Below are positions 36,601 through 49,900 of a stretch of DNA of 64,000 bases, piece by piece. The notes under the pieces are model-generated. The model saw only the letters and a program-made list of their open reading frames with translations. It did not search any database and was not told the DNA's origin. A program made the position numbers and the translations under genes. Every line of letters starts with the position of its first letter. The stretch's first letter is position 1. The DNA comes from Trichopria drosophilae (Eukaryota; Arthropoda; Insecta; Hymenoptera; Diapriidae), in contig CM059582.1 in the NCBI GenBank assembly GCA_030407085.1, positions 20,379,501 to 20,443,500 of the forward strand. The letters are read 5' to 3'.

Positions 36601-37234
36601 TCTACTATCTCCGATCATTACAAACACTTCTATATCACATGGCAATTACAGACGATTCTCATTGTTTTTGCCTGTTTTCTCCACTATCTTGATCTGAATT
36701 AGTTACAAACTACTAATAAGAAAATAAAAATTGAGTCACCAAATGAATTATTAGTAATCATTTTTACTAATAAAAAGTTTAAACCTACTAATTCATTACT
36801 AATTTTACAAACAACTAAACTAAAAAAGTCAATATTTACTTGTAGATTAGTAGAATTTTATTAATGATTTTATATTTATCAGTAAAAAATTTACTAATTC
36901 ATTGTAACGCACTTTTCGCTGTAGATAAGCCGTTTTTTATTAATTCAAGTTTAGAGAGCCCGTTTTATGTTATTTTACTACGTTTTTTTCTAAACAGGGT
37001 CTTAAACCTGGACGAAAACGTTAAACAGTATTTTTTAAATTTTAAAACCAATCTCTCGTGTACAGTAACTGTTTATAGCGATTTTATATTCCCTATCATT
37101 TGAATTTTCAAATATCTCATGAGAGTGACTAAATTTGCAACATGAATTATCATAGAATACACATATTAAGTAAAACAAAAATATTTATTTTGTTTAGAAA
37201 ACGTTGAACTCCTGAAATTTCACACTGGGACAAA

Positions 37235-40200
37235 ATGTTACGACTCCTTCTGCAGTTGTATTTGATAACTGTACTAGTAACCATTGCGTGTGCAGGTAGT
37301 AAAGGTACGTATTATAGCTCAGCGTTCTAAGCAATGTTTTAAAATAGTACTACATATTTTTTAATATTCGTTAATATTTTCTTTCTTGCTTGCAATAAGT
37401 AGTAAATGAGAATTTTTACTAATAACTCATAAATTTTAAATTACAGTCCAGAAAATTGTAGCTGAGAGAAACAAGGATGTTTTACTAAATGTGCCACAAA
37501 ATGAAACGCAAGATTTAACATTACTAACCCTAACCCATAACAACACCTACTATATCGTATATGACCCCAAGGCATATTCTCGCGTCAACAGTACTAATAA
37601 AATAAACTTTTATAGTTACTCTAAAACACTATACCTTAAGAATTTATCCAGCGATGACAGCGGAAACTGGACCATTCAAGCGACATATCAGAAATATGAC
37701 AGTTCCACAGGAGACTATAAGCCAGGAAACTTAGTCTTAACTGCTGCATATTACGTAGAAGTTTTTCAGGTTAGTCATCATTGTTAGTTAGTTGCGGTAT
37801 TTTTGTAATCAATGTAATTATTATCTTTCCTACATTTTATATTTCGAAAAATGTATAAAACAAGTTTATTAATTCTACACTCAAAAAAATGTTCTGGTTA
37901 AATTCGACCCTACTATTTTTTCTGCTTATAATAACCAGAATTCTGGGTGGTATAATTAGAAAAATAATTGTTTTAACAATATCTCTAGTTAAACCAACAA
38001 TATTTCTGGTTAAACCAACCAGATTTCTGGTTATGTTAACTATTTTTTTCTGAGCGTATAACTAAACATTTTAAACTATCAGAAAAAAATTATTTTTTAT
38101 ATAATAAATCATAAGATAAATTTTTTTACGTATACTAGATCTCTAATAATATAATAATAATGATTTTAATTCCAAAATGAATTGTAGAAAGTAGAAACAT
38201 TCAAGGCAGCTCCATCAGCAAACATCAATGTTTACCCCGACAGAATCATTTCTGTACAGTTTCCAAAGGCTATCGAGGATATGGTCGACTGCAGAATTCT
38301 GGATAATCAGGTATTAAAAACAATTACACTTTTTATGCGACATTGTTTGTCCATTTGCCATGATCTCTTTCTATACTAAAGATATATTTATACCTTGAAA
38401 AAATAAGAATTTGCAGTAGAAATTGAAGAATAGCATTTTTCTCTGGTTTAATTTTAACACTTGCATTTAGTAACAAAAAAAGGATTATATGATAGCTATT
38501 TATACTTGTCTACAAATTACGTAAAATTTTAGTATGTGAACAGGTTTTAATATGAATTTTCTGTTGTTGCCTTTTAGAAAATCGAACATAATCTTCTTTC
38601 ATCCGTCGATCGTTTGGAAAACATGGAAATAATCGGACAGTGTGGAATGAAAATGAGAACCGACAAATCGCAAAGTGGTACATGGTACTTACTTGCTTAC
38701 ACGAAAAATGAGACCGTATATCGGGCAGAATTTAATATCAACGTTGTGGATCCTGAAAAATATGCACCTAAACATGTAAATATTGACATTTCATTTATAT
38801 AATTCTATGCTGTAAAAGTTTTAATATACGAGAGTGAAAATGTTTAAAAACATGATTGAAACTTCAGGCTCGAAAAATCGAAATTGTAATTTATTAACTT
38901 CTGATCAATAATTATTGTGCTTGTGATAAGAGTCTGATCAGGCCTTAATAGATTTCTTCTCCTGAACTATTAACCCTCCTGCGCACAAAGCCGAGTATAC
39001 TCGTCCAAACGAAACGTGCCCGTATGCATGAGGACGAGTATACTCGGCCTAACGTTCTTGTTAATAACTTTTGATCAAAGTAACTTTAAGATGCGAATGA
39101 AATTGAAAATTGAAGCTTAAGGTTTACAGATTATGACATAAATAATTGCAAGCCTGAATTTTAAATATTTATAAGTAAATAATACTATAACTTATTGACA
39201 AATTACGAATAAAAATGAACAGTTTTTTAAATTTTTACCCTATGTGCCACGAACTTTTCTTTTCATCTAATTGACTCAAAACTTGTTACTCGGAGATTTT
39301 TGGGATCGCTGATTACGAATCCGTTATCAGATTTTCGAAATTGAAAATGGCGGATCCAATATGGCTGACTAAACTTCAAATTCTTGACTGATTTACACGA
39401 TCCGCCATTTTGGATTTTGGAAGTCTGACTCCAAATTCGTAATCAGCGACCCAAAAAACCTCTATATACCAATTTATAAGAAAATCCGACTGCGTGAAAA
39501 ACTTATGAGTTTGCAAAGCGCTTTTCCGGGGAAAACTCGTGCACAGGAGGGTTAACAGTGTGCCAAAACTTTTATTGTGGAAAGGACATCATAACTGGAA
39601 TATAGTTTTATGGCATTCTTTTAAAGATTTATTTTTCACTAGACATCTGACATTTTAACAACAAATTTCATTGTAGTAATGGACATATTAATTATTACAT
39701 AATGGCCCAACAGGAAGATGCGACATTCATATTTGCATTTATATAAGAGGCATTTGAAACAAATATTTGTATTAATTTGGTTTTGCAATTGTTTCATGTA
39801 ACTTATGTCCAAATACACAACTTCGAAGACCTAACACAGCCGAAAACTAATTAGAATTGAGGTGTATCGTAGCTGTTCTAATAAAATGACAAATTTAAAA
39901 CTTTATTTGCATACAGATTTTATAGTTTTTTTAAAGGAGTTTTCACTACAGACTATCAATAAAAAAATATATCCACAAAGACTATGCAATTAAAAGTTCC
40001 TGGAAAATAGGATTTTTCATAAAAAATAACATCATCAAAGTTAAATTCTAAGACTACAAATCATTACACAGGTCTGCACGGATTTTTTTTTTCAAATATC
40101 AGAGTGATTTTCTACGTATTTTTGTGCGCTGAAGACGAATCTGAAGTCGAAAAATGCCTATCGTGTCATGATTTTGAGAAAAGTGGGGGTAAAGGCACCA

Positions 40201-43200
40201 AAAAAAGCGTTTTTGGGTGTTTTTAGCCCTGATTTTCTCTGAAGCCTGGCGTGCTACAGACTTGAATTTGTACTTAAATTAAAGCTTGGTTCTTCCCCTA
40301 CAAAAATCATAAGATAGTTTTAAAAAAAATTTCATAGTTTTAAAAAAAAATGGTTTTAACCTTGCTATTTCTAGTGATTATGATGAAAATGCAAATTATT
40401 TAATTACATTGAGCAGAGCTCATACAAAGCACTACTTGACTGTTTTCGGGGTTGGTGTTTAAGAATCCAATGTCGCCTTTATAAAATTCAAAATGGCGGA
40501 TCCAAGATGGCGGACGTAAAATCAAAAATTTGAATTAACCTCAAGAAAATCAGTACTCCGGCCGCAAAATAAAAAAATAAACTTAAGGTCTAAAAATCAC
40601 CACTCCAGTTTTTTTTGTTGCCATTAGTGCTTATCATGTCCAGGTCCGAGAGGTTGTGAAAATTGTAAAAATCAAAGAAAACAATTTATCTTCCCGTAGG
40701 GAAACAAAGACTAGATCATATTCCATATGATTTATTAAAAACTTTAGTTAGTCTATAGTGAAATAAAATCTTGTCCTGGTCGGACAATTTTTAGTCTTGC
40801 CTTCGCTGGTCAAACAACCGCTGGCATTACTAATGGCGAACAAAAAAACCATGAAGTGGTGATTTTAAGATCCTAAGTATATTTTTTTATTTTGCGGCCG
40901 CCATTTTGAATTCGCTATTTTAAATTTTGTGAAACTAACATTGGATTCGTCATCAGCGACTCAAAAACACCCCGAGTACTGATTTTCATGAGTTTAATTT
41001 AAATTTTTTATTTTTACGTCCGCCATTTTGAATTTTATAAAAGCGATACTGGATTCTTAACACCAACCCCGAAAACAGTCAAGTAGTGGTTTGTATGAGA
41101 TCTGCTCAATGTAGTTAAATAATTTGCATTTTCGTCATAATCGCTAGAAATAGCAAGGTTAAAACCATTTTTTTTTTCAAAACTATGACATTTTTTGTTA
41201 AACTATCGTATATGATTTTTGTAGGGGAAGAATCAAGCTTCAATTTGAGCACAAATTCAGATGTGTTGTACGTCAGGCTGATAGACATTTTTCGTCTTCA
41301 GATTCGTGTTCAGCATACAAAAATACGTCGGAAATCACTCTGACCTCAAAAAAAAAGTGAATTTTGCAGACCTGTGTTATATGCGAAAACTACCTATAAT
41401 TTTACAAATAAAAAGAAGTCCCCTGGATACTACGTATATTTATATAGTTCAAAGGCCATCATTTTTCCTCTCGAAAATCACGCCGAAAAATAATCACTGC
41501 CATAATTTTTTTCTCTGCTTTCAGAAAATTTCAGAAAATGTAGATTATATCTTAGTATTAAAATATCTTTCTTTTCAATATTTTCCAATAATTGAGAAAA
41601 ATAAATAGTCTTAAATATAACTAAACGCGTAACGTCACTATACAATTGTAAAAAAAAAGTTTTCGAAAAACGTTTACAACCCCGCGATGAGAAGTGAAAC
41701 ACAATAATGAGACCATCGGTTAAAAGACGTTTATTTGATTTCATTCTAATATATGTTACTTAATTAACGTACTAGAAATTAACTATCGAAAAATTAATTG
41801 AGGAATTATCCGCGAAACTGACTAGAATTCGCTAACTTTCTTGGTGTGAATGTTTCGCTAAAAATGTACCGACAAATTCTTTCTTAATTTTACGGACTTA
41901 TGACAATTTTTTAGAATTGTAACATTTTTATCGATAAATACAAGGAAATTACTTTCAAAATAAAAAAAACTATAATATATAATAATTTTTTGAAGAAATA
42001 TTCGGCATTTAAAATGGCAAAATAATGGCCCCTGAATTATGTTGATTAGTGTGTCCAAAATAACCGACTATTCTTTTTTTTACTGCTTTATCGCAATTTG
42101 AAAATATATGTTGAAAAAATGACACAGAAATTTTTAAGAAAAATTTTAGAAAAATATAATTCCGTTTACTATTCTACTTACGTAACAGCGATAGCTTTTA
42201 CTGCTTTTGAAGCGACAATACTTTTTTCTCCGTACAGAAATTTGAAACGAGTTTCTAAAATTTCTATTTTTACACCACGCAACATAATTGTTTTTGTTCT
42301 TACTAACGTCATTCCGTTTACTCATATATGTTATTCAGAAAAATTATAATATTTATTAACGATTTACTCATATCGAGATTAAATACGATTTTACCATTCT
42401 TTGATCAAAAGGAGAATATATATTTTGCTCTTGGGAGTAATGCCCGAATTTCATCCGGAACGGGGTATTTATATTGCACATTGGAAGATCCGCATGGAAT
42501 CTCACACCAGTCTCAACGCAACAAATGTATTCGTGAAATAAACACCGTTAAAAAGTATCACGAGGGAGTTTGGAAAATGACCTACGCAGTTCCAGGTTCA
42601 GAGAATTTAATCACCGATACAATTACAGTACATGTTTATGGTAATTTTCATCGATATTTAGAAAAATTAATCTATAATACATATGCGTAATAATCGTTCA
42701 TGCTAATTTAGAAAACATTTGTGTTTAGATACACGTGGAATAAATGACACTGTTACGGTAGCTCAAAACGGAAGCATCCTTCTCCAATGTTCCGATTTTG
42801 TCAACTCTTTGGATTATTGTACTTTCATTCGTCCAGATAATCTCGTACTGAATGTCCTTCCAGGAATTGGCAATGACGAGTGAGTTGTCTTCAAATTAAT
42901 ATAAAATTAACGAAAGAAGTTTGCTGTATGCATATCTTATGAAACAAAACATATATTGTGATTGTAGATACACTTTCTTTGGATCTCCAGAAGACATTAA
43001 AAATATTAATGTTGTCAAATCCACATGTGGAATTACTATATTAAATCCGAAGAGCTACGATTATGGTGCATGGAAATGTAAACTTCGTAGTGATGAATAC
43101 AACTCACATGTCAAAGGTAGCATCCTGCAGGTGCTCCCAAATAACAGTAGCCATCCTCACTACATTACCAGTGCTGAGGACATAGCTGTAAAAGTTGATG

Positions 43201-44590
43201 AATCTTTTACGGTATTTATCACTGACATTCTTTTTCAGCTTCAAATGTTGCATACAACTAATTAACTTTGCGATTTATTGCAGGTCAAATGTAATGCTAA
43301 TGCTAAATTAACATATTGTTGGCTCAAAAGTCCAAATGGCACAACCTATTCTATTTCCAATAATGGAAAGTTCCCCACTACATTGAAATATACTGGTCTC
43401 GGGTATTCACTTGGTGAATGTGGAGCTACCATACCCAAATCAACCAAAAAGGATATGGGTGTTTGGACATGCCATATGGGAATAGAAAATGATTCCGAGT
43501 TAAAAGTTCCATTCAACGTGACTATAACAGGTTAGCATTAATATTAACTACTAACAGAATTATTAACTACGTTCTTAATAATTTGAAAAAAAATTTATAT
43601 CAGATTACAGACTTATCGCAAGAAAATCGAAAATCATTGAAAGTAAATACAAGGCTGTTGAGTTAGCTTGTGTCACGCTTCCTGGTAATACAGATAGCAT
43701 AGAATTCTGTCGATGGATCACTCCAAAAAATGTGGGCATGTTTAAAGATGACTCCGTAAAATATTCTTTCAAGACGGGTTCGACGCAGTGCAGCCTAAAA
43801 ATTAAGAGTAAATATTTTTTCATTTTGATATGCCCAATCTTGCTTGTTGATAGTTCGATTAGTAGTAAGTTTTCTGTTCAGCTCAACACATATTTTCTTC
43901 ATTTGAAAAAATATTATTTAAGTAATTTATTAAGCGATTAGAACAAAATTATGTTAATCTTATTTTTATATTTTTTTACTTTTAATAATATAAACATAAT
44001 AATTATTGCAATAGTTATGGTAAAACTCTGAAAGCAATTATAAAAACAGAAATTCAGATAAAAACTAAAATAACCTTTGTCATATGAAGTACCTCAAATA
44101 TTCAGTTTACCGACATTTTAATCTAACTCTAAAAAAGCCAAAGGCAGAACGAAGCGCGAAACTAAAATACGACAGAAAGAACAACGAGACTATCATTTCG
44201 CGTGCTGTTTGTCTTCTGGCAGAAAGTCGGAAAGTCTTTCGCCCTGGAATTGTTTGCTTCTCTCAAATCGAACTCTTATGATATTGGCCTAACAAAGAAC
44301 TCTTTTTCTATTTTTCAGAACTTGATGAAGAAGATCTTGGAACCTGGAGTTGCTATGTTCGACTTAGCGGCATCGCTGAGGAACAGTCGGCCAAAATAAT
44401 TTTGGAAGAACCATCGTTTACAATAGCAATTGGAAGCTACATCTCCATTGGCGTGTCTATTGGCCTACTTATTATGTCAGCTATAACGGTGTTTATTTGC
44501 ATCGTGCACAGGCGTAGAAAGAAAGCAGCAGACAAGAAAAACTTGATTGACAGATTAAATCAGGAACAAGTCTACCCTGACCCATTCTAG
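37235..44590 (+). CDS. Gene B: six-domain Ig-like single-pass membrane protein
   Basis: Ten exons: 37235-37304, 37447-37769, 38188-38310, 38578-38775, 42412-42640, 42729-42879, 42968-43211, 43284-43530, 43604-43807, 44319-44590 (686 aa), with the same phases as gene A. A competing donor after 37295 keeps frame and would drop three residues. The acceptor before 42412 has a weak pyrimidine tract; it is placed by frame and by alignment to gene A. Signal peptide is about 1-20. Domain 1 (24-131) has GNWTI and no cysteines. Domains 2-3 keep only the C/E-strand pair (DCRIL/GQCGM, YCTLEDPHG/NKCIRE). Domains 4-6 each have four (QCSDF-DYCTF-TCGIT-WKC, VKC-YCWL-GECGA-WTC, LAC-FCRW-TQCSL-WSC). A transmembrane helix lies at about 637-659. 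The tail HRRRKKAADKKNLI echoes gene A, and the end, VYPDPF, differs. No TATA box matches those of A and C. Function is inferred as surface recognition. Confidence 0.86.
37876..38055. repeat. Small foldback in gene B intron 2
   Basis: CACTCAAAAAAATG at the left and ATTTTTTTCTGAGCG at the right are approximate inverted ends. The interior repeats TTTCTGGTTAAACCAA-like words three times. It lies inside the 418-bp intron 2. Confidence 0.45.
38974..39551. mobile_element. piggyBac-like MITE in gene B intron 4
   Basis: The left end CCCTCCTGCGCACAAAG is mirrored by CTCGTGCACAGGAGGG at the right, and both are directly flanked by TTAA (38970-38973 and 39552-39555). CCC starts and TTAA duplications are the hallmark of piggyBac transposons. 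The 578-bp interior has a near-perfect palindrome around CCGAGTATACTCG (about 38991-39050) and an inverted pair of the ATGGCGGATCC motif family at about 39300-39475. No transposase frame is present. Confidence 0.8.
40067..41377. mobile_element. Long foldback element in gene B intron 4
   Basis: Two arms of roughly 600 bp in inverted orientation meet near 40700-40800. The outer ends are ACACAGGTCTGCAC and TGCAGACCTGTGT. Matched inner blocks include GACTGTTTTCGGGGTTGGTG at about 40440 against its complement near 41070, and CCTACAAAAATCATA against TATGATTTTTGTAGG. Both arms carry the ATGGCGGATCC motif. The open frames near 41306-41744 fall in an arm and are not genes. Transcribed within gene B pre-mRNA, it could form a long hairpin. 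Confidence 0.75.
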
Positions 44591-44777
44591 TAAAAAAAAA
44601 CCTTCTAACTACCTCAGAAGAAAGGTATGCGTGTAGCTACGGTTGCCAGAATTCGTACCATTGTCTATGCTGGCTTCAACTGATGGTTAAAATGTCTTCA
44701 GTATACGTAGCCTTTGTTTTTGAAACATGATAGTTTCGTGAAATTGTATAGAAAATGATGTATAAACAAAAATGCCG

Positions 44778-44783
44778 AATAAA
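44778..44783 (+). terminator. Poly(A) signal of gene B
   Basis: First AATAAA after the gene B stop codon, 188 bp downstream, with T-rich sequence following. Confidence 0.55.
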
Positions 44784-46918
44784 GAAATACATTTTTTGAG
44801 ATAATGTGTTATATTTAGGAAAATAGTTATTTTTAATATTTGCAACTCATTTTCCACATTTTAGAAAAAATCTTTAACAGAGACTGAACTATTTTATCTG
44901 CAGAAATTAATTGATTTAGATGAGAAGAAGAAACCAGACTAATAACCCTGGTAGAAATGTTTTGTATTTTGTAACCTTTTATTTTGTAATAGTAAAACGG
45001 GTAAATCCAAAAAGTTATTGCATAAACTATTTCCATGGTAAACGACACAATAAAATTGTTCCATTTACTATTTTCCGATTGTTAAATCGTTTGTACATAA
45101 CCTCAAATATCAATTATAACCTTACATATAGTTAATTCTTCCACTTAAGAAATTAAAATCGATTCTACTATTTTTTTCGTGGTTCCATTAACACTTTTTT
45201 TCTCTCTGTGTAGTTAGAAAGCACTTTGTGTGGAGTAAATCTACCGAGACATGAGACGTTGACACAGATAATGCCGTTTAACCGTACGATAAACAGCGAT
45301 AACTTCTAACCGTGGCTCGATTCGAGAATGTCAAATAGATCGATCTTCCAATATGGCGGCCTGCACACAGCTGATTCACATGCTGTCGCGATTGCTTACG
45401 CCCTAACGTTCAAAACTTAATTTGGAAAGAAAACTCGTTTACATTTACAGTATTATGTGCTTATTTGACATACTTGGTAGAGCCTTAAATATTATAATAT
45501 ACACAATCTGAAAATGATTACCTTATGTCATTTTAAATGTACATTATTGGTCAAGCGAGTTTTCATCACGTTTCTACCGAACGGATCTACCCAGCCGCTA
45601 GGATGTTGGGTAGCAAGACCAAACCTCAATCAGGGAACATGTAAATAATAATGCTGAAATCGTTTACACAATTTAATAAGATATGAATTTGAAGGTTATA
45701 CCGTACCCTTCCAATGGAAATGGTGCCTTTAAAAGCGTTTGAATTCACCGATCACTTGGTTATCGTCGATTTTGCATTCGAAGTTTTTTTTAACATATCT
45801 CTGAACCGTGAGTCGTACCACATATTTGTAATTTGGTCATTCGATATGAAAAGGCAAATGGCTGAGTCCATCCGGAGTTTTACTCAATTCCAATGGTATG
45901 GGGCGAAGCCCTTGTTATTAATTAGCATCTTGTATCTAGAGTCGAAAACCGAGAGGTACTTTTATAAAACAGTGGACACTACAACGACATACCCGACACT
46001 ATATTACTGTTTTTAATTAAAAATTTCCAAAACATACCGTTCTTATGTTTCTAAGGTCGACAATATGAATTTGTAGTAAAAATTAACAAATTCAAAATAG
46101 TAAATCCAAAATGGGGGACCAATTTTTAAAAAATGACTATATCCAGCTATATCTTAATAATCGAATTTTGGGTCGCTGAACAGATTTCTGCCATCCATAA
46201 GCTGCAGAAATTTTAATACGACAAATTTTTTGTTATTATTTTTTGTTTTAAAATGAGATAAGTTGCATGATTAATAATGAATCTGATGTTAGTTCCTCAA
46301 AATTGAAAATGGCGGATCCAAGGTGGTTTCGACAAAAATTCGAAAAGTTGTGATAAGCTCATGAAAATGACATATTGAGGGTGTTGGGGGCGCTGATTAC
46401 GAATCCGAAGTTAGTTCTTCAAAATTCAAAATGGCTGATTGGAAAAAATCCTCGACATTTATTTTCATGAATAATTTTGACAAATAAAAAGAATATGAAT
46501 TTTGACGATTTTTATTACATAAAATTTGACAGGCCCTTAATTCTTCACTCTATGTTTCGTATTCCTATACAACACAATCCTCCACTCCTGAGGAGCTCTT
46601 AAGGTCATCCTGGGACGGCCTTGTGTTGTTTGTTTTAGAACAAGGTATTCTTATAGATGTTTTTGGAAACTTCACAGGATATGATTTACAGTAAAAAATT
46701 CTATATTGAAAATATAGATGATTCACCTGAAGCGGAATGAAAGAACCCGTTAATTGAAGTAATACATAATATATATAAAATTCACAAAACTGCAGTATTT
46801 TGGCTCGTACATATTTAGTCACGTGGTACCGAAGCGATTCCTTCCATGTATTGTCCTCCTATCTAATATTACGACATAAGGAATGAATGACGTCTTCTAT
46901 CAAAGTGTCGAATCTACG
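44784..46918. other. Spacer between genes B and C
   Basis: About 2.1 kb with no supported exon. The stretch 45200-45480 is GC-richer and may hold regulatory sequence. The frame at 45714-46016 shows no domain. Two direct copies of the ATGGCGGATCC motif repeat lie at 46268-46445. Confidence 0.5.
46268..46445. repeat. ATGGCGGATCC motif-family repeat, two direct copies
   Basis: AAAATGGCGGATCCAAGGTGG near 46310 and GCTGATTACGAATCCGAAG with CAAAATGGCTGATTGG near 46390-46440 follow the same order as at 57.4 kb. Confidence 0.5.
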
Positions 46919-46926
46919 TATATAAG
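46919..46926 (+). promoter_or_regulatory. TATA box of gene C
   Basis: TATATAAG lies 52 bp upstream of the gene C start codon, nearly the same distance as in gene A (54 bp). The expected start site is about 46950, giving a leader of about 20 nt. No clear initiator is seen. Confidence 0.6.
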
Positions 46927-46970
46927 AAATTCAAGAGCAGTATATCTGCAAAGTCGATATTGACCACAAA

Positions 46971-49900
46971 ATGGTGCGCCTAAAAGTTTTAGCGTTCTTC
47001 GCCGTGCTAACGTTAACATTGGGAACCATCGAAGCTTCTGAGGGTAAATACCAAGATTTATGCGCTACCTGTTTATATTTCCTCTTCCTGGACCAACCCG
47101 CTTCCTCGCATAAAATACACTCGGTCGTAATTCCATCTCGTATTTTGGTAATCCATTCATTTCGCTCATCCCATTTGCGAACAGGTTGGTTTTATGTGAT
47201 ATAAAAACAGACTAAATTTGCATAGACTACAATTAACTTTAATAAATTAAATTTCCTCTTCAAACATCTACAAAACTCTCATAGAGTTACGGTAGGAAAT
47301 AATTCTCATCATGTGCTATATTGTCCTTTTATTTATTGATAAAGTTAGAACACGAAATAAGTAAATGAAAAGAAATTCCATCAAAAATTAATTCACAAAT
47401 CAAATTACGTTGTTATATATCTGATCTTATTGGCTTCTGTTGACAAGAGTTCCATTATTATCACAGTAGATCGTTATTTAATCACAAGAGATAAAGTACA
47501 TATTCTTGAAATACAATTTGCTACTTAAATGATACATGAGATATGTAAAACTAAATTTTTAAATATTAAAAGTTCTTTAAGCCAAAACATTTTCAATTGG
47601 TCGCATTTTAGTCTTTCTATTTGCGATATCGATATAGGCGATTTGAAAAACAGTGCTTCTTTATACTATTAGATTAGTAAAACATTTTGTTTTGCGAATG
47701 AGATTGCATTCGAGGCCACGTGGTACAAACTGCAGAGTTTCGTACTGATCATTTTTTTCGATAATTTTCAACGGATTTGACAGTTTTAAAAATAGCCAAA
47801 GAATGTTGATTAATGGAACAATTTTATTGGACAAATTCCTGATGAAAAAATAATCTTCCAAATATGACATAAGCTTGAAAATTAATCATGTCTAAAAGAT
47901 CCCAGTGTCGGAAAAATCCCTCTTTCTTCATGCTCATTAATTACCTAAATAACTGACTATTTTTTGAAGATCTTTTGCCACTTTTCATAACCATATAGAC
48001 AATATACAAATTCGACAAGTTTAATTTATTGTATCGAATAAAATTCACAATTTAATTTCAGTTCTAGAACGTACTGTGTACGCCGAGAAAGATGCAGACG
48101 TAATATTCGGAGTTAATGAAAGCCAAAATGTAACCGTGGAATCATGCTTAGTAACAACTAATAAAGAAGAATATTTTGAAATTTTCAAATCCTCTGGCAG
48201 ATCAAACAATACCGCGCATTTACATAGTCCTGTGAAAAAACAGTGCCAAATAAAGGTAGTAAATGCAAAAGAAGATGATGGTGGAGTCTGGAAAATTAAA
48301 GCTAACATATTCACAGAAGAATATCTTGAATATCAAAAATCGAAAGAAAGTAAAAGGAGAAAGCAATGGCGTTCCAGACAAGTCACCGAATTTACTGGAG
48401 ATAAAACTTACTCCAAATATTATGTTTACAATGTCAAAGTTGTCGAGGTTAGTAGCTTTAGACTTTTATATACGTTTGGAGGTATTGATTATATTTAATT
48501 ATGAGATTTTTTACTTTATATATTTTTATTGAAAAATGTTTACAGTAATTAAAACCTGTTTAAATACGTGAAAACAAAAGGATTTTGGTAAAATAATATA
48601 ATGAATGTGGTAAATTCGTTTAATACTAATGTCATTAATAATTATTAAGTAATTTGTTGTAGAATCTAAAAGTAATCACAGCAGCACCAATACGAAAGAT
48701 TGATGTACTATCTAATAAACTAGTGACGATATTTCTCCCGGATGATGTACATAACAAAACGCGAAGTTGTAAACTATTGGATAATCAGGTTAGGATTTAT
48801 AAAGTTTTTTTCAGTTCTAATTCAATTGATAAGTACGATAATAATTTACATAATCGAAACCATAAATATGCTATTTCATTATCGCCAGGAAGTAGAAAGG
48901 GAATTGGATGAAAAATGTCGTTTGAGGATGAAAGTAGACAAGACGCACTCTGGCACTTGGCATTTAATAGCAAATACTACCGACAATATGACATACCTTG
49001 CAAAAGTAGATATTATAGTCAAAGAAGAAATCAAGAGTGAATTACAACAGGTGAGATAACAATTACTCCGAAATCTGAAATGATCTCGTATTATCCTAAT
49101 CAGTTAAATCACTACACCTGGTGGTCTATTGTCATTATTCATAATGATTAATTGCAAGGACATAGTTGACCTCAAAAAATATAAGTCACATTTGTAGTTG
49201 TAAAACATTGGAGAAAATATATTAATTATTAGACGATAGATAAATGTCACCATAACATCGATATCAAACATTTCAATTGTTATGTTATGCCCTTGGAATA
49301 TTTTGGTTTATCTCTTATCACTTTTCGCTACTTTCAGCATTCTTAAAAAATAAATTGAATTTTTAAAACGGTACATAAGTTATCAGATGCTCAGTGTAAT
49401 GCAGATAAAAGTTAATTATTAAATCTTTCCGAAAACGATATCATGTAACTCATGTTTATTGCATTACATGAGTATTGTTCTATTGTAGGTAAATTTTATT
49501 CCCATATATTGTTTCGTTATTATCATTTTATGAATACATTATACAAGTCAAACTTTGGACAGGTCTCCTAAAATCCGTAATCGTTGCGAGCTTGAAATCG
49601 CCTTAAGTTATATCTTTTAATTAAACCTTCGATATATTCTTCATTTTCAACTGATTATAAAAATCTAAAATATTTATGAATGACAATTCTTTAGAGACAT
49701 GAGACAAACAACACACAAGTGGTATGACTCATATGAGCATTTCTCCGAAACTTTTAAATTTTAACTTATTTGCTAGTTCGAACTGTACACTTATTAGTTA
49801 CCACTTTTAATTACGAATGTAAGGCACATAGAATTGTCTAGCTAGAATAGACAATTTGCAGTCATACGAATGTAATAAGGCTAAAATTAAAATATTTTAT

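Larger units (their letters stand above)
26010..37180. other. Repeat-rich intergenic stretch between genes A and B
   Basis: About 11 kb with no supported exon. It contains an inverted-repeat element (26901-27219) and a half copy (29486-29610), two TA-flanked MITEs (29008-29260, 33386-33650), a motif-family repeat near 28.8 kb, a dispersed repeat at 29.8-30.1 kb and an ATT microsatellite. The stretch 30360-30500 is GC-richer but not interpretable. Confidence 0.5.

Noticed and set aside
41306..41744. Overlapping frames on both strands in gene B intron 4
   Set aside because: The first begins in the right arm of the 1.3 kb foldback and both run on into AT-rich intron; they carry no domain.
44570..44590. 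Tyrosine motif at the gene B C-terminus (VYPDPF) as an ITIM
   Set aside because: Position +3 after Tyr is Pro, not Ile, Val or Leu, and gene A has no counterpart.
45714..46016. 100-codon frame between genes B and C
   Set aside because: No domain, signal or splice context, and no resemblance to the Ig family.
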